Positions 1 to 5,924 of a stretch of DNA of 7,514 nucleotides are shown in pieces. Origin of the DNA: JAADHU01 sp964446495 (GTDB lineage Bacteria > Pseudomonadota > Gammaproteobacteria > Steroidobacterales > Woeseiaceae); the NCBI GenBank assembly GCA_964446495.1, contig CAYUOY010000181.1, positions 1 through 7,514 of the forward strand, written 5' to 3'. The notes under the pieces were generated by a model. That model was not told the DNA's origin. It did no database searches and saw only the letters and a list, made by a program, of their open reading frames with translations. The translations under genes were made by a program, and so were the position numbers. How positions within the stretch are numbered: position 1 is the stretch's first letter; every line of letters starts with the position of its first letter.

Positions 1-1
1 A

Positions 2-100
2 GAAGGCTCTTGTGGCGGCGACAAAGGCGACAAAGACGCTGAAGGCAGTTGTGGCGACGACAAAGGCGCTGAAGGCAAATGTGGCGAAGGCAAGTGCGGC
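2..100 (+). repeat. degenerate in-frame repeats encoding EGxCG
   Basis: Four in-frame units each begin with GAAGGC, at 2, 41, 71 and 86. They are 39, 30, 15 and 15 bases long, so the linker shortens toward the 3' end until the last two units are bare EGKCG pentapeptide repeats. All units keep the Cys codon at the fourth position (TGT three times, TGC once). The pattern suggests growth and shrinkage by slippage or unequal recombination while the cysteine motif is kept. Confidence 0.8.
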
Positions 101-112
101 GGATCTGTATAA
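2..112 (+). CDS. hvfA: C-terminal end of an HvfA-like EGxCG-repeat protein, putative RiPP metallophore precursor (5' partial)
   Basis: The reading frame enters from the left edge and ends at TAA (110-112), giving 36 residues made almost only of Gly, Asp, Lys, Glu and Cys. Four EGxCG motifs are visible: EGSCG, EGSCG, EGKCG and EGKCG, the last two directly adjacent. They are separated by short Asp/Lys/Gly linkers, and the protein ends GGSV. EGKCG repeats mark the HvfA family, small exported precursors whose motif cysteines are modified by an MNIO (DUF692) enzyme, HvfB, with the partner HvfC, to give copper-binding groups. The expected N-terminal signal peptide lies outside the window, and so do any hvfB/hvfC genes. 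A strong terminator begins 26 bases after the stop and the next gene is tag, so this gene ends its transcript. The alternative is an unmodified low-complexity metal-binding protein. The family call rests on the motif alone. Confidence 0.72.
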   Translation, partial: EGSCGGDKGDKDAEGSCGDDKGAEGKCGEGKCGGSV

Positions 113-138
113 GATCCCAAGCCTGGCTTAAGCCGAAG

Positions 139-166
139 AGCCCGTGGGAAACCACGGGCTTTTTTT
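139..166 (+). terminator. Rho-independent terminator of the EGxCG gene
   Basis: A perfect 9-bp GC-rich stem, AGCCCGTGG (139-147) paired with CCACGGGCT (152-160), closes a GAAA loop. It is followed by a run of seven T (160-166). It lies 26 bases after the stop at 112 and 100 bases before tag. It should end transcription of the EGxCG gene and separate it from tag. Confidence 0.93.
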
Positions 167-229
167 GCCTGCGCAAACCCAATCTTTCCAAATTAATCAG
201 ATTTGAAGGCGGTTGAAAGCATCGCCAAT

Positions 230-238
230 TGCTATGCT
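230..238 (+). promoter_or_regulatory. possible extended -10 promoter element for tag
   Basis: TG-C-TATGCT matches an extended -10 element (TGnTATAAT-like) and sits 28 bases before the tag start. A TTGAAA at 213-218 resembles a -35 box, but the 14-base spacer is too short for a standard sigma-70 promoter, so only the -10 part is credible. The preceding terminator means tag needs its own promoter somewhere in 167-265. Confidence 0.25.
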
Positions 239-265
239 GTCGATCGATGTAGACACGGATAAACC

Positions 266-856
266 ATGAGCAAGAAGAATCAACGATGTGCCTGGGCTGA
301 GGGCCTTAACCCTGCCTATATCGAATACCACGATACCGAGTGGGGCGTGCCGGTGACTGACGACCGTACCCAATTCGAGTTCCTGATTCTCGAAGGAGCA
401 CAGGCGGGTCTAAGCTGGTCCACGATACTGAACAAGCGGGCTGGCTATCGAAAATGTTTTGCCGAATTCGATGTGGAGAAAGTAGCACGTTTTACACAAA
501 AACGAATCGACAAGATTTTGCTGGACCCGGGTATTGTGCGAAACAAGCTCAAGGTACATTCGGCGGTAACGAACGCACAGGCGTTCCTAAGGGTGCAGGA
601 AGAGTTCGACGGCTTCAACAACTACATTTGGGGCTTCGTGGACGGAAAACCGAAACAAAACAACTTCAAGACAAACGCCGAAATCCCCGCGACATCATCC
701 GAGTCTGACGCAATGAGTAAAGACATGAAAAAACGTGGCTTCAAGTTTGTCGGCAGCACGATCTTGTACGCGCACATGCAAGCCACAGGCATGGTTAATG
801 ATCACGCTACCAGCTGCTTTCGATACCGAATCTGCAAGGCGCTTGCAAAAAAATAG
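266..856 (+). CDS. tag: DNA-3-methyladenine glycosylase I
   Basis: Base-excision repair enzyme that removes 3-methyladenine from alkylated DNA, leaving an abasic site; cytoplasmic. The 196-residue product matches the family along its whole length. The zinc ligands of the Tag 'zinc snap' are present as C8 and H22 near the N terminus and H180 and C184 near the C terminus. The base-recognition residues are also there: Y21, E43 in LEGAQAGLSW, and W51. The signature KKRGFKFVG and the closing MVNDH are clear. The order and spacing match E. coli Tag with a constant shift of five residues after the first cysteine. The ATG at 266 puts C8 at the expected distance from the N terminus. The ribosome site is weak (CGGA at 256-259). 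The gene appears monocistronic, with a terminator upstream and a convergent gene downstream, and I see no Ada-type operator. Confidence 0.97.
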   Translation: MSKKNQRCAWAEGLNPAYIEYHDTEWGVPVTDDRTQFEFLILEGAQAGLSWSTILNKRAGYRKCFAEFDVEKVARFTQKRIDKILLDPGIVRNKLKVHSAVTNAQAFLRVQEEFDGFNNYIWGFVDGKPKQNNFKTNAEIPATSSESDAMSKDMKKRGFKFVGSTILYAHMQATGMVNDHATSCFRYRICKALAKK

Positions 857-941
857 AGAGAAGGTAGCAATCCGTCGGTCACATGTGTTTACGCTCAGCA
901 AAAGAGAAGAAGATGTTTTCGGTCAGAGCAAAAACTGAAAA

Positions 942-988
942 AGGGGGCTGAACCGATGGAAAGAATGGCAATTCGGTTTTGGCAGCCC
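942..988 (-). terminator. probable intrinsic terminator of the M28 peptidase gene
   Basis: Read on the minus strand, GGGCTG (988-983) pairs with CAGCCC (950-945) and, after a 4-base bulge, AACCGA pairs with TCGGTT. A CCC-TTTTT tract follows at 944-937. It lies 17 bases beyond the peptidase stop, where a terminator is expected. The long loop and bulge make it weaker than the one at 139-166. It also lies between the converging tag and peptidase genes, but the T tract is on the minus-strand side only. Confidence 0.5.
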
Positions 989-1004
989 TCACGGCAAATC
1001 CTCT

Positions 1005-3224
1005 TTATTTCGATTTCAATTCGACGATTGACTCAACTCTATGCGACAGCCGATCGATTGCTTGCGCGGCGAGCTCAATTTGTTCTGGCACCAGGGCGTA
1101 GTCCCGTTGCTCTATCGTCTCGCGCACGCCGGGGATAGTTTTTACGCCGTAGCCCGTATAAAAGCCCGGCGCATAGATGTAGTGCTTGTACCAGCTTCGC
1201 CCCGTTAGCCCTTCTTTCCGTGTCAGCAATTGTTCGCTGCTGTAAAGCAATCTGTTGATCTCGACGGAGGAGTTGGCACCCACAGTGACGGCATCATCAT
1301 AGGCCCTCGCCGCTTCCTCAAGTCGTTCCAGCGCGTTCTTCAAAGGTGCAAAATTAAAATGTGGTACTGAGTTTTGACGTTGTGGAGGACCCAATGTCTT
1401 GGTGGGGTCCAGTGCCGCCGCGTAGACACCATCGTCGATCAACCTGTTTCTCTTCTTTGTCTCCTTGCGTTCGTTATCTGCCAGATCTTCTATTTCAGCG
1501 ACATACAAACCAATGTTATCGGCGAGCCCCTTAAACTCGAAGGGCAACCTGGGTGCATTGGCCAAGCGTAATGTTGCTCGTCCTGCGACCTGGGCCAGAG
1601 CTTCGCCGTAGATGAGCCCTGGATCCCTCCAGGTCGAGTAGTGCTCGTAGGTGTCGTACAAAGTGTGGTAACTGCCACCTGCTCCTTCGCCACCAAATCC
1701 CAGGTTCGCAGACGCAATGCCCAGGTGCTGCAGAAACGGAGTGTAGTCAGAGCCCGAACCCATTGGGTAAATCCGCAGGTCATTCCGGTTGTCAGCATCC
1801 TCTTGTTCCTGCTCTGTTTTCGCATTGAGTTTCAGGAAGGCACGACGGCGTTCTTTCAGTGAGAGATCCATGCGCGGATCGCGAACGTCTTCCATGATTT
1901 GATTGAAGAATCGTTCCAGCGAGTGGCTGCCGCCGATATTCACGAAACCGCGGCCGTTGCCGTCAGTATTCAGGTAGGCGACCGTGTGCTGCTGGAGTTC
2001 CTCGGCATGATGCTCGGCCCATTCCGTTGAACCTATGAGCCCGGGTTCCTCCGCATCCCAGGCCGCATAAATGATCGTGCGTGCGGGCGGATGACCCGTT
2101 GTAGCCAATTCTCCCACGGCGCGAGCTTCGGCGAGCAGGGCCACTAAACCAGATAGCGGGTCGGCAGCACCATGATTCCAGCCATCGTGGTGATTGCCAC
2201 GTATGACCCATTCATCCGGAAACTGGCTGCCCTTCAGCGTTGCAATCACGTTGTAGGCCGTAACCAGTTCCCAGTCAAAAGCGACCTTGAGACGGACTCG
2301 TGCCGGGCCCGGGCCCATGTGGTAGGTGATAGGCAATCCACCCCTCCACTCTGGCGGAACCACGGATCCGTCCATTGCAGCCAGTAGAGGCAATGCGTCA
2401 CGTTCGGATATGGGTAGCACGGGAATCCTGGTTATCGTTCCCGCATCCTCAATTTTCAGTCGCTTCGCCTGCTTCGTGGCGCCGATGCCCGGTGTCAGGA
2501 CATCGCCCGGGTACGTCGGCATGTCCATTACCGATCCACGTTGCACTGCGCTGGCATGTTTGAACGGCCCTTTGGGATAAACGTCGCCCGCACCGTAACC
2601 ATCGTCGCCTGGGTCTGAATAAATTATGGTGCCAATGGCACCCATTTCACCTGCCAACTTCGGCTTGATGCCACGCCAAGACTTACCGTATTTGGCGATA
2701 GCAATCTTTCCTTCAACGTCAATGCCGTGTCGTTCCAGGATTTCATAATCCTCAGGCCGGCCGTAGTTGACGAATACAAGTTCGCCCTCGACATCGCCAT
2801 CTACCGAGAATGCGTTATACGGCGGCAAGAGTTCGTCTCTTACCGCGGTGCTGGCGTCCTCTGGTAGCGTGTCCTCGCTTAGAGATGCGGTAAACGTTGT
2901 CGGTGCAATTAATTGCAATTCCCGGGTTATCGGTATGGGTAGCAGAATTTCGTATTCCGCAATTTCAACGTCGTAGCCCCAGGATCTGAACAATCCGGCA
3001 ACAAAATCTGCGTTCTCTTTTCCCGCAGTAGACCCGACATGATGTGGCCGGGCCGACATATGGCGCAGCCATCCATCCATATCGCGCCGATTCAAACCGG
3101 CATCGAAATTCGATTCAAGCTCTCGCTGCGCTGTCGATTCTGTCCCGTCAAAACCCATAATCTGGCCAGCATGAACAATGCCGGCAACGCCGCAAACAAA
3201 CAGCGCAAAAATCCAATATCGCAT
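1005..3224 (-). CDS. exported M28 family metallopeptidase, glutamate carboxypeptidase II-like, with PA and dimerisation domains
   Basis: Zinc carboxypeptidase or aminopeptidase type, 739 residues. A signal peptide covers about residues 1-19 (MRYWIFALF..., cleavage near VHA-G), so it acts in the periplasm or outside. A PA (protease-associated) domain lies around 140-290, the M28 catalytic core around 320-555 and a transferrin-receptor-type dimerisation domain around 610-735. Aligned by eye to human GCPII, the two-zinc site is complete: H345, D355, E393, D421 and H520, with E392 as the general base in WDAEE. The calcium ligands E401 and E404 (STEWAE) and the pocket tyrosines Y519 and Y692 are also kept. 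GCPII's K699, which holds the substrate's terminal glutamate, is G691 here, so the specificity probably differs. The start at 3224 was chosen over an ATG at 3299 because AAGGAG sits 7 bases upstream and the signal peptide begins there. The substrate is unknown. Confidence 0.93.
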   Translation of the reverse strand: MRYWIFALFVCGVAGIVHAGQIMGFDGTESTAQRELESNFDAGLNRRDMDGWLRHMSARPHHVGSTAGKENADFVAGLFRSWGYDVEIAEYEILLPIPITRELQLIAPTTFTASLSEDTLPEDASTAVRDELLPPYNAFSVDGDVEGELVFVNYGRPEDYEILERHGIDVEGKIAIAKYGKSWRGIKPKLAGEMGAIGTIIYSDPGDDGYGAGDVYPKGPFKHASAVQRGSVMDMPTYPGDVLTPGIGATKQAKRLKIEDAGTITRIPVLPISERDALPLLAAMDGSVVPPEWRGGLPITYHMGPGPARVRLKVAFDWELVTAYNVIATLKGSQFPDEWVIRGNHHDGWNHGAADPLSGLVALLAEARAVGELATTGHPPARTIIYAAWDAEEPGLIGSTEWAEHHAEELQQHTVAYLNTDGNGRGFVNIGGSHSLERFFNQIMEDVRDPRMDLSLKERRRAFLKLNAKTEQEQEDADNRNDLRIYPMGSGSDYTPFLQHLGIASANLGFGGEGAGGSYHTLYDTYEHYSTWRDPGLIYGEALAQVAGRATLRLANAPRLPFEFKGLADNIGLYVAEIEDLADNERKETKKRNRLIDDGVYAAALDPTKTLGPPQRQNSVPHFNFAPLKNALERLEEAARAYDDAVTVGANSSVEINRLLYSSEQLLTRKEGLTGRSWYKHYIYAPGFYTGYGVKTIPGVRETIEQRDYALVPEQIELAAQAIDRLSHRVESIVELKSK

Positions 3225-3231
3225 GTTATTT

Positions 3232-3237
3232 CTCCTT
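3232..3237 (-). promoter_or_regulatory. Shine-Dalgarno site that fixes the M28 peptidase start
   Basis: AAGGAG on the minus strand lies 7 bases before the ATG at 3224-3222. It is the best ribosome binding site in the window, and it rules out the in-frame ATG 75 bases further upstream, which would bury the signal peptide. Confidence 0.85.
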
Positions 3238-3308
3238 ACTCGAATATCCATCTGCCCCAGCTGCAAAAAAGCTTGAGGCTGAAATCGTAGATAAAGCATT
3301 CTTTGCGA

Positions 3309-3455
3309 CTAGGCACTTACTGCGACGGGTCCCGCAACAAGCGCTCGGAGTTCCTCGAGGGCTCGTTTGTCCCTGACACTGAAATCCGAGCCTGTTCGCA
3401 GCATCGGATTTTTGGCCGCGCGGCAATATTTACAGATGCGCAGTAGCATACTCAT
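3309..3455 (-). CDS. doubtful small ORF, 48 residues with a CxxC motif
   Basis: An ATG (3455-3453), with a second in-frame ATG two codons on (3449), opens a frame that closes at TAG (3311-3309). The N terminus is MSMLLRICKYCRAAK, with a CxxC at C8/C11. The C-terminal half looks protein-like, with a charged stretch RDKRALEELRALV that could form a helix. There is no clear Shine-Dalgarno sequence, no transmembrane segment and no family I recognise. It lies 85 bases upstream of the M28 gene on the same strand, so they could be cotranscribed. It could equally be chance or a remnant of a longer gene. Confidence 0.22.
   Translation of the reverse strand: MSMLLRICKYCRAAKNPMLRTGSDFSVRDKRALEELRALVAGPVAVSA
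3382..3411. repeat. 8-bp perfect inverted repeat in the intergenic region
   Basis: AAATCCGA (3382-3389) and TCGGATTT (3404-3411) are exact inverted copies around a 14-base loop. T extends to 3412 before GG, so on the plus strand it looks like a weak AT-rich terminator. It could also be an operator-like site. It overlaps the small ORF on the minus strand. Confidence 0.4.
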
Positions 3456-3834
3456 ATAAGACGTTCGGGCGGATCAATTCCGCAGGTTCCGGAACTTGTG
3501 GCGTTGTCGGGAAGTGATTGGCCACTAACATCACACGATCATTGAACAAACTCTCTGGATAGTTCAAATCGGCATCGGCGTCTTAAAAGAAGATGGAACG
3601 ATATGGTGATAAGCCTGCGCGGCGCCGTCCGATCCGTGGTGGTCATTAGATTCAGAGCGTATCGGCAATCCATAGAACAGGCGTCGGTGGGAAACGGGCA
3701 AAAACGTCTTGTGGCAGCAGGCGTGCATGGAAGTCTATTTCGGGCTGGCCCGATGAGAAGTGAGCTAGTCAGCCCCCTCGGTGGTCGTATATTTGTCACA
3801 AAGGGGCAGTCATTCTTCCTACATTCGATGCACC

Positions 3835-5121
3835 TTACTTCTCGCCAAAATTCCACCAGGTGAAGCCCCAGCGACCATGTTCACCGTCTTGAATAGGGGA
3901 AACGACAGCCAGTGTGCCATCCGCTAAAAACATGACTGGAATATATTCACCCGCCGGGGTCGGCGTCATTGTCTCTGTATTCTCCAACCAGGCAGAAATG
4001 GTAAACAGGTCGGAGGTCTGCACTTTCAGTCGCGAATTGGTTTCCGCTGATATGTCAATGAGGGCGGTTCTCGCAGACAAATTGTGGCCGTCTTTGACGA
4101 ACCAAGTTGCCGCTAGTTTTCCGCCAGGTCCAGCAACCATGTAGGGGAAAAATGCGATCCCTTTCTCGTGTGTTACGTCGTGTATTTGCCACGATTGACC
4201 GTAGTCAGTGGACCTGCCCAGTTTTATGACTTGCCCTTCACTCCATAAATGCCAGAGATCGTGTTCGTTGCCCCAGGCTAGCGGTTCTACCCAGCGCCGC
4301 ACTGTTTGCGGACCACTGAGTGTGCGATCCCAGGACAAACTGGCCGGAGGCGGGCGTTTTATCCAGCTTACACCGTTGTCGCTGCTGGTCGCGATCAGGT
4401 CGACTGCAGCATCGTATTTGTTGGCGGATGCCGATATCGGTGAAATACGCACAGCAATTTCTCCTTGTGGCCCAATTGCCATGTGGCTTGAACCGCCAGC
4501 AAAGTGGATTGGCTCCTGCTCCGACCAACTCCCGCCAGAATTTTCACTGACACTGTGTCGTACGCCACTTCCATCGTTCCAGATCACATGCACTATTCCG
4601 TTCGGTGCAATAGAAATCCACGGCCGGTCATCAAAGCGCGTCGTAGATAGCATCTGCCATTGCCAGGTTGCGCCAACATCACGGCTAATGCCCACCGCAA
4701 TATGTGTTCCCTCGCGTGTCTCGCGATTGAATCCCATGGAGAGAAAATACAAGGTACCGTCCGGGCCAGCCGCAAGGTCGACATCTGAGTTTCCTTGTGC
4801 GCCATCAGATGTCGTGCCGACATCGACACGATCCCATGATTCACCGTCGTCGTCGCTTCTCCACAGTAGAGGTGGTGCGGTCCAGTCGGTGCCGGTTATC
4901 TGAGATGCATAACCCGCGACAAATAGTGCACCGCTTTCATGCCGCACTATCATTGGTTCGCGGGCAAGCGAATCCAGATGATCGTTGCGCGAGATCAGGC
5001 GCAGCCCGTTATCAGCAGCAGCAGGGTGCGCCTGCAAAACACCCACCACAAAAAGGGACACTGCAACCACAATATGTAGAGAACTTTTCACTATACTGAA
5101 TATCAACAATAACCATTTCAT
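3835..5121 (-). CDS. exported Asp-box (BNR) repeat protein with a sialidase-like beta-propeller
   Basis: A 428-residue product with a hydrophobic N terminus (residues about 3-30) and a signal-peptidase-like end, HPAAA-D, near residue 36; likely periplasmic or secreted. Five Asp-boxes (SxDxGxxW) are visible: SDDDGESW 89-96, SRDVGATW 146-153, SENSGGSW 192-199 (Asn for Asp), SSDNGVSW 246-253 and STDYGQSW 304-311. The spacing of about 50-60 residues fits successive blades of a six-bladed propeller. REP at 54-56 sits where sialidases carry the RIP motif with the first catalytic arginine, but I cannot assign the full Arg triad or the Tyr/Glu pair, so sialidase activity is not established. The start at 5121 (MKWLLLIF) has a poor ribosome site; a GTG at 5091 (K-S-S-L-H next) would give a more compact signal peptide. 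The gene is divergent from the sigma factor gene, which hints at shared control. Other sugar or protein binding roles are possible. Confidence 0.85.
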   Translation of the reverse strand: MKWLLLIFSIVKSSLHIVVAVSLFVVGVLQAHPAAADNGLRLISRNDHLDSLAREPMIVRHESGALFVAGYASQITGTDWTAPPLLWRSDDDGESWDRVDVGTTSDGAQGNSDVDLAAGPDGTLYFLSMGFNRETREGTHIAVGISRDVGATWQWQMLSTTRFDDRPWISIAPNGIVHVIWNDGSGVRHSVSENSGGSWSEQEPIHFAGGSSHMAIGPQGEIAVRISPISASANKYDAAVDLIATSSDNGVSWIKRPPPASLSWDRTLSGPQTVRRWVEPLAWGNEHDLWHLWSEGQVIKLGRSTDYGQSWQIHDVTHEKGIAFFPYMVAGPGGKLAATWFVKDGHNLSARTALIDISAETNSRLKVQTSDLFTISAWLENTETMTPTPAGEYIPVMFLADGTLAVVSPIQDGEHGRWGFTWWNFGEK

Positions 5122-5276
5122 GGCCGGATAGTAGCAAATGACACGGCGGGCGCTAGTCGCTGGTCGAGCTGAATCGTAACAGCACGACTGGCTGGATGAA
5201 TATGATTGAATTTTATTTGCGCGTGACGTGAGGGTTTTGGGACGGATACCGTCTTCCATGACGGGGCGATTGAATA
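5122..5276. promoter_or_regulatory. divergent intergenic region between the Asp-box gene and the sigma factor gene
   Basis: These 155 bases must carry the start signals of both genes. An AT-rich stretch around 5198-5219 (GAATATGATTGAATTTTATTTG) is the likeliest promoter zone, but I cannot place a good -35/-10 pair on either strand. The segment nearest the sigma gene holds the GACGG/CCGTC arms described separately. No regulator-specific box such as a Fur site is evident. Confidence 0.4.
5241..5264. repeat. three overlapping inverted-repeat arms, GACGG-CCGTC-GACGG
   Basis: GACGG (5241-5245), CCGTC (5249-5253) and GACGG (5260-5264) can form two mutually exclusive 5-bp hairpins, with the middle arm pairing left (3-base loop) or right (6-base loop). 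They sit just before the sigma factor start, within its likely leader. The arms are short, so chance is quite possible. Confidence 0.35.
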
Positions 5277-5924
5277 TTGGTGAGAGGCGGTGCTTATGTA
5301 TTGGCGGAAGCGGTGAAAAAGAATCCCAAAAGCAGGCCAAATACTGGTTCGGCATCGGCGATTTATCGTGTGTTCCTGGAGAACGAGGGGTCGATAAAGG
5401 GGCTTCTGCGTCGCTTTCTTTACAAGCAAGAGGATATTGATGAGATAGCGCAGGAGACTTTCTTGCGAGCATATGCAACGACTCTAGGCCGCCAAATTGA
5501 TTCGCCCAAAGCTTACATTTTCAGAGTTGCGCGGAATCTTGCCTATGATGAACTGTCACGAAAAACACGAAAATTAACCGATTACCTCGAAGAAGCGGCC
5601 AAAGGATGTGAGTCGACCAGCGCGACGCTAGAGGATGAGGTCATTGGGCATCAACAAATACAGTTGTATTTCGATGCTATCGCAGAGTTGCCGCCACAAT
5701 GCCGGAAAGTATTCCTAATGCGGAAAGTTCAAGCGCTGCCGCACAAGGTCATTGCTAAAAAGTTGGGCATAACCACAAGCGCGGTCGAGAAGCATATTGC
5801 ACGCGGTGCCATCGGCTGCAAACAGTACTTGGAAAATTGTACGAAATCGATTGGCTGCGATGAACTCAGCAGTTCAAAAAACACTGCGAATGAAGCGGCG
5901 TTACAAGGAAAGAATCATGTTTAG
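5277..5924 (+). CDS. FecI-type ECF RNA polymerase sigma factor
   Basis: Alternative sigma factor that directs RNA polymerase to a small set of promoters, normally those of the linked receptor. Sigma-70 region 2 covers about residues 36-99, with DIDEIAQETFLRAY for core binding and -10 recognition and FRVARNLAYDELSRK after it. Region 4 covers about 126-185, with ELPPQCRKVFLMRK and a helix-turn-helix GITTSAVEKHIARG that reads the -35 box. A tail of about 30 residues follows. There is no region 1.1 or 3, as expected for ECF factors. No ATG precedes region 2, so the start is non-canonical: TTG 5277, GTG 5280, TTG 5301 or GTG 5313 are all possible, and none has a strong ribosome site. The longest frame is given. 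Region 2 begins well after all of these. The 3' end overlaps the anti-sigma gene by 8 bases. Confidence 0.93.
   Translation: MVRGGAYVLAEAVKKNPKSRPNTGSASAIYRVFLENEGSIKGLLRRFLYKQEDIDEIAQETFLRAYATTLGRQIDSPKAYIFRVARNLAYDELSRKTRKLTDYLEEAAKGCESTSATLEDEVIGHQQIQLYFDAIAELPPQCRKVFLMRKVQALPHKVIAKKLGITTSAVEKHIARGAIGCKQYLENCTKSIGCDELSSSKNTANEAALQGKNHV
5905..5909 (+). promoter_or_regulatory. Shine-Dalgarno site of the FecR-like gene, inside the sigma gene
   Basis: AAGGA lies 7 bases before the ATG at 5917, within the last codons of the sigma gene. It supports this start over in-frame upstream codons (for example 5797) that would overlap the sigma gene by more than 100 bases. The placement implies translational coupling of sigma and anti-sigma. 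Confidence 0.75.

Larger units (their letters stand above)
3225..3834. other. 610-base intergenic region between two minus-strand genes
   Basis: No convincing gene is visible. Longer open frames on both strands run into the flanking Asp-box gene out of frame, have no ribosome site and are rich in Arg, Cys and Pro in a way typical of chance ORFs. The region should hold the promoter of the M28 gene near 3240-3300 and the 3' end of the Asp-box transcript, but I found no clear -35/-10 pair and no hairpin with a T tract. It does contain a small ORF (3309-3455) and an inverted repeat (3382-3411). It is longer than any other gap in the window, so a small RNA or a decayed gene is possible. Confidence 0.6.

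Noticed and set aside
2904..2917. Perfect 14-bp palindrome TGCAATTAATTGCA
   Set aside because: It lies deep inside the M28 coding sequence, where it encodes ordinary residues (LQLIA), and has no promoter context; probably chance.
3767..3808. GCCCC...GGGGC inverted repeat after the Asp-box gene, considered as its terminator
   Set aside because: Only 5 bp pair around a long loop and no T tract follows on the minus strand.
3539..3856. Minus-strand frame of 105 codons after the Asp-box gene
   Set aside because: It overlaps the end of that gene out of frame, starts at GTG without a ribosome site, and has an Arg/Cys/Pro-rich composition with no recognisable motif.
3603..3863. Plus-strand frame of 86 codons in the intergenic gap
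   Set aside because: No convincing ribosome site, runs antisense into the Asp-box gene and resembles no family I know.
4208..4903. Plus-strand frame of 231 codons
   Set aside because: It lies entirely antisense to the Asp-box gene, whose five repeat motifs and signal peptide make the minus strand the real one. The antisense product is Ser/Pro/Cys/Arg-rich.
5122..5478. Upstream extension of the Asp-box gene to an ATG at 5478
   Set aside because: It would add 119 residues without domain features, place the signal peptide internally and overlap the sigma factor gene by about 200 bases.
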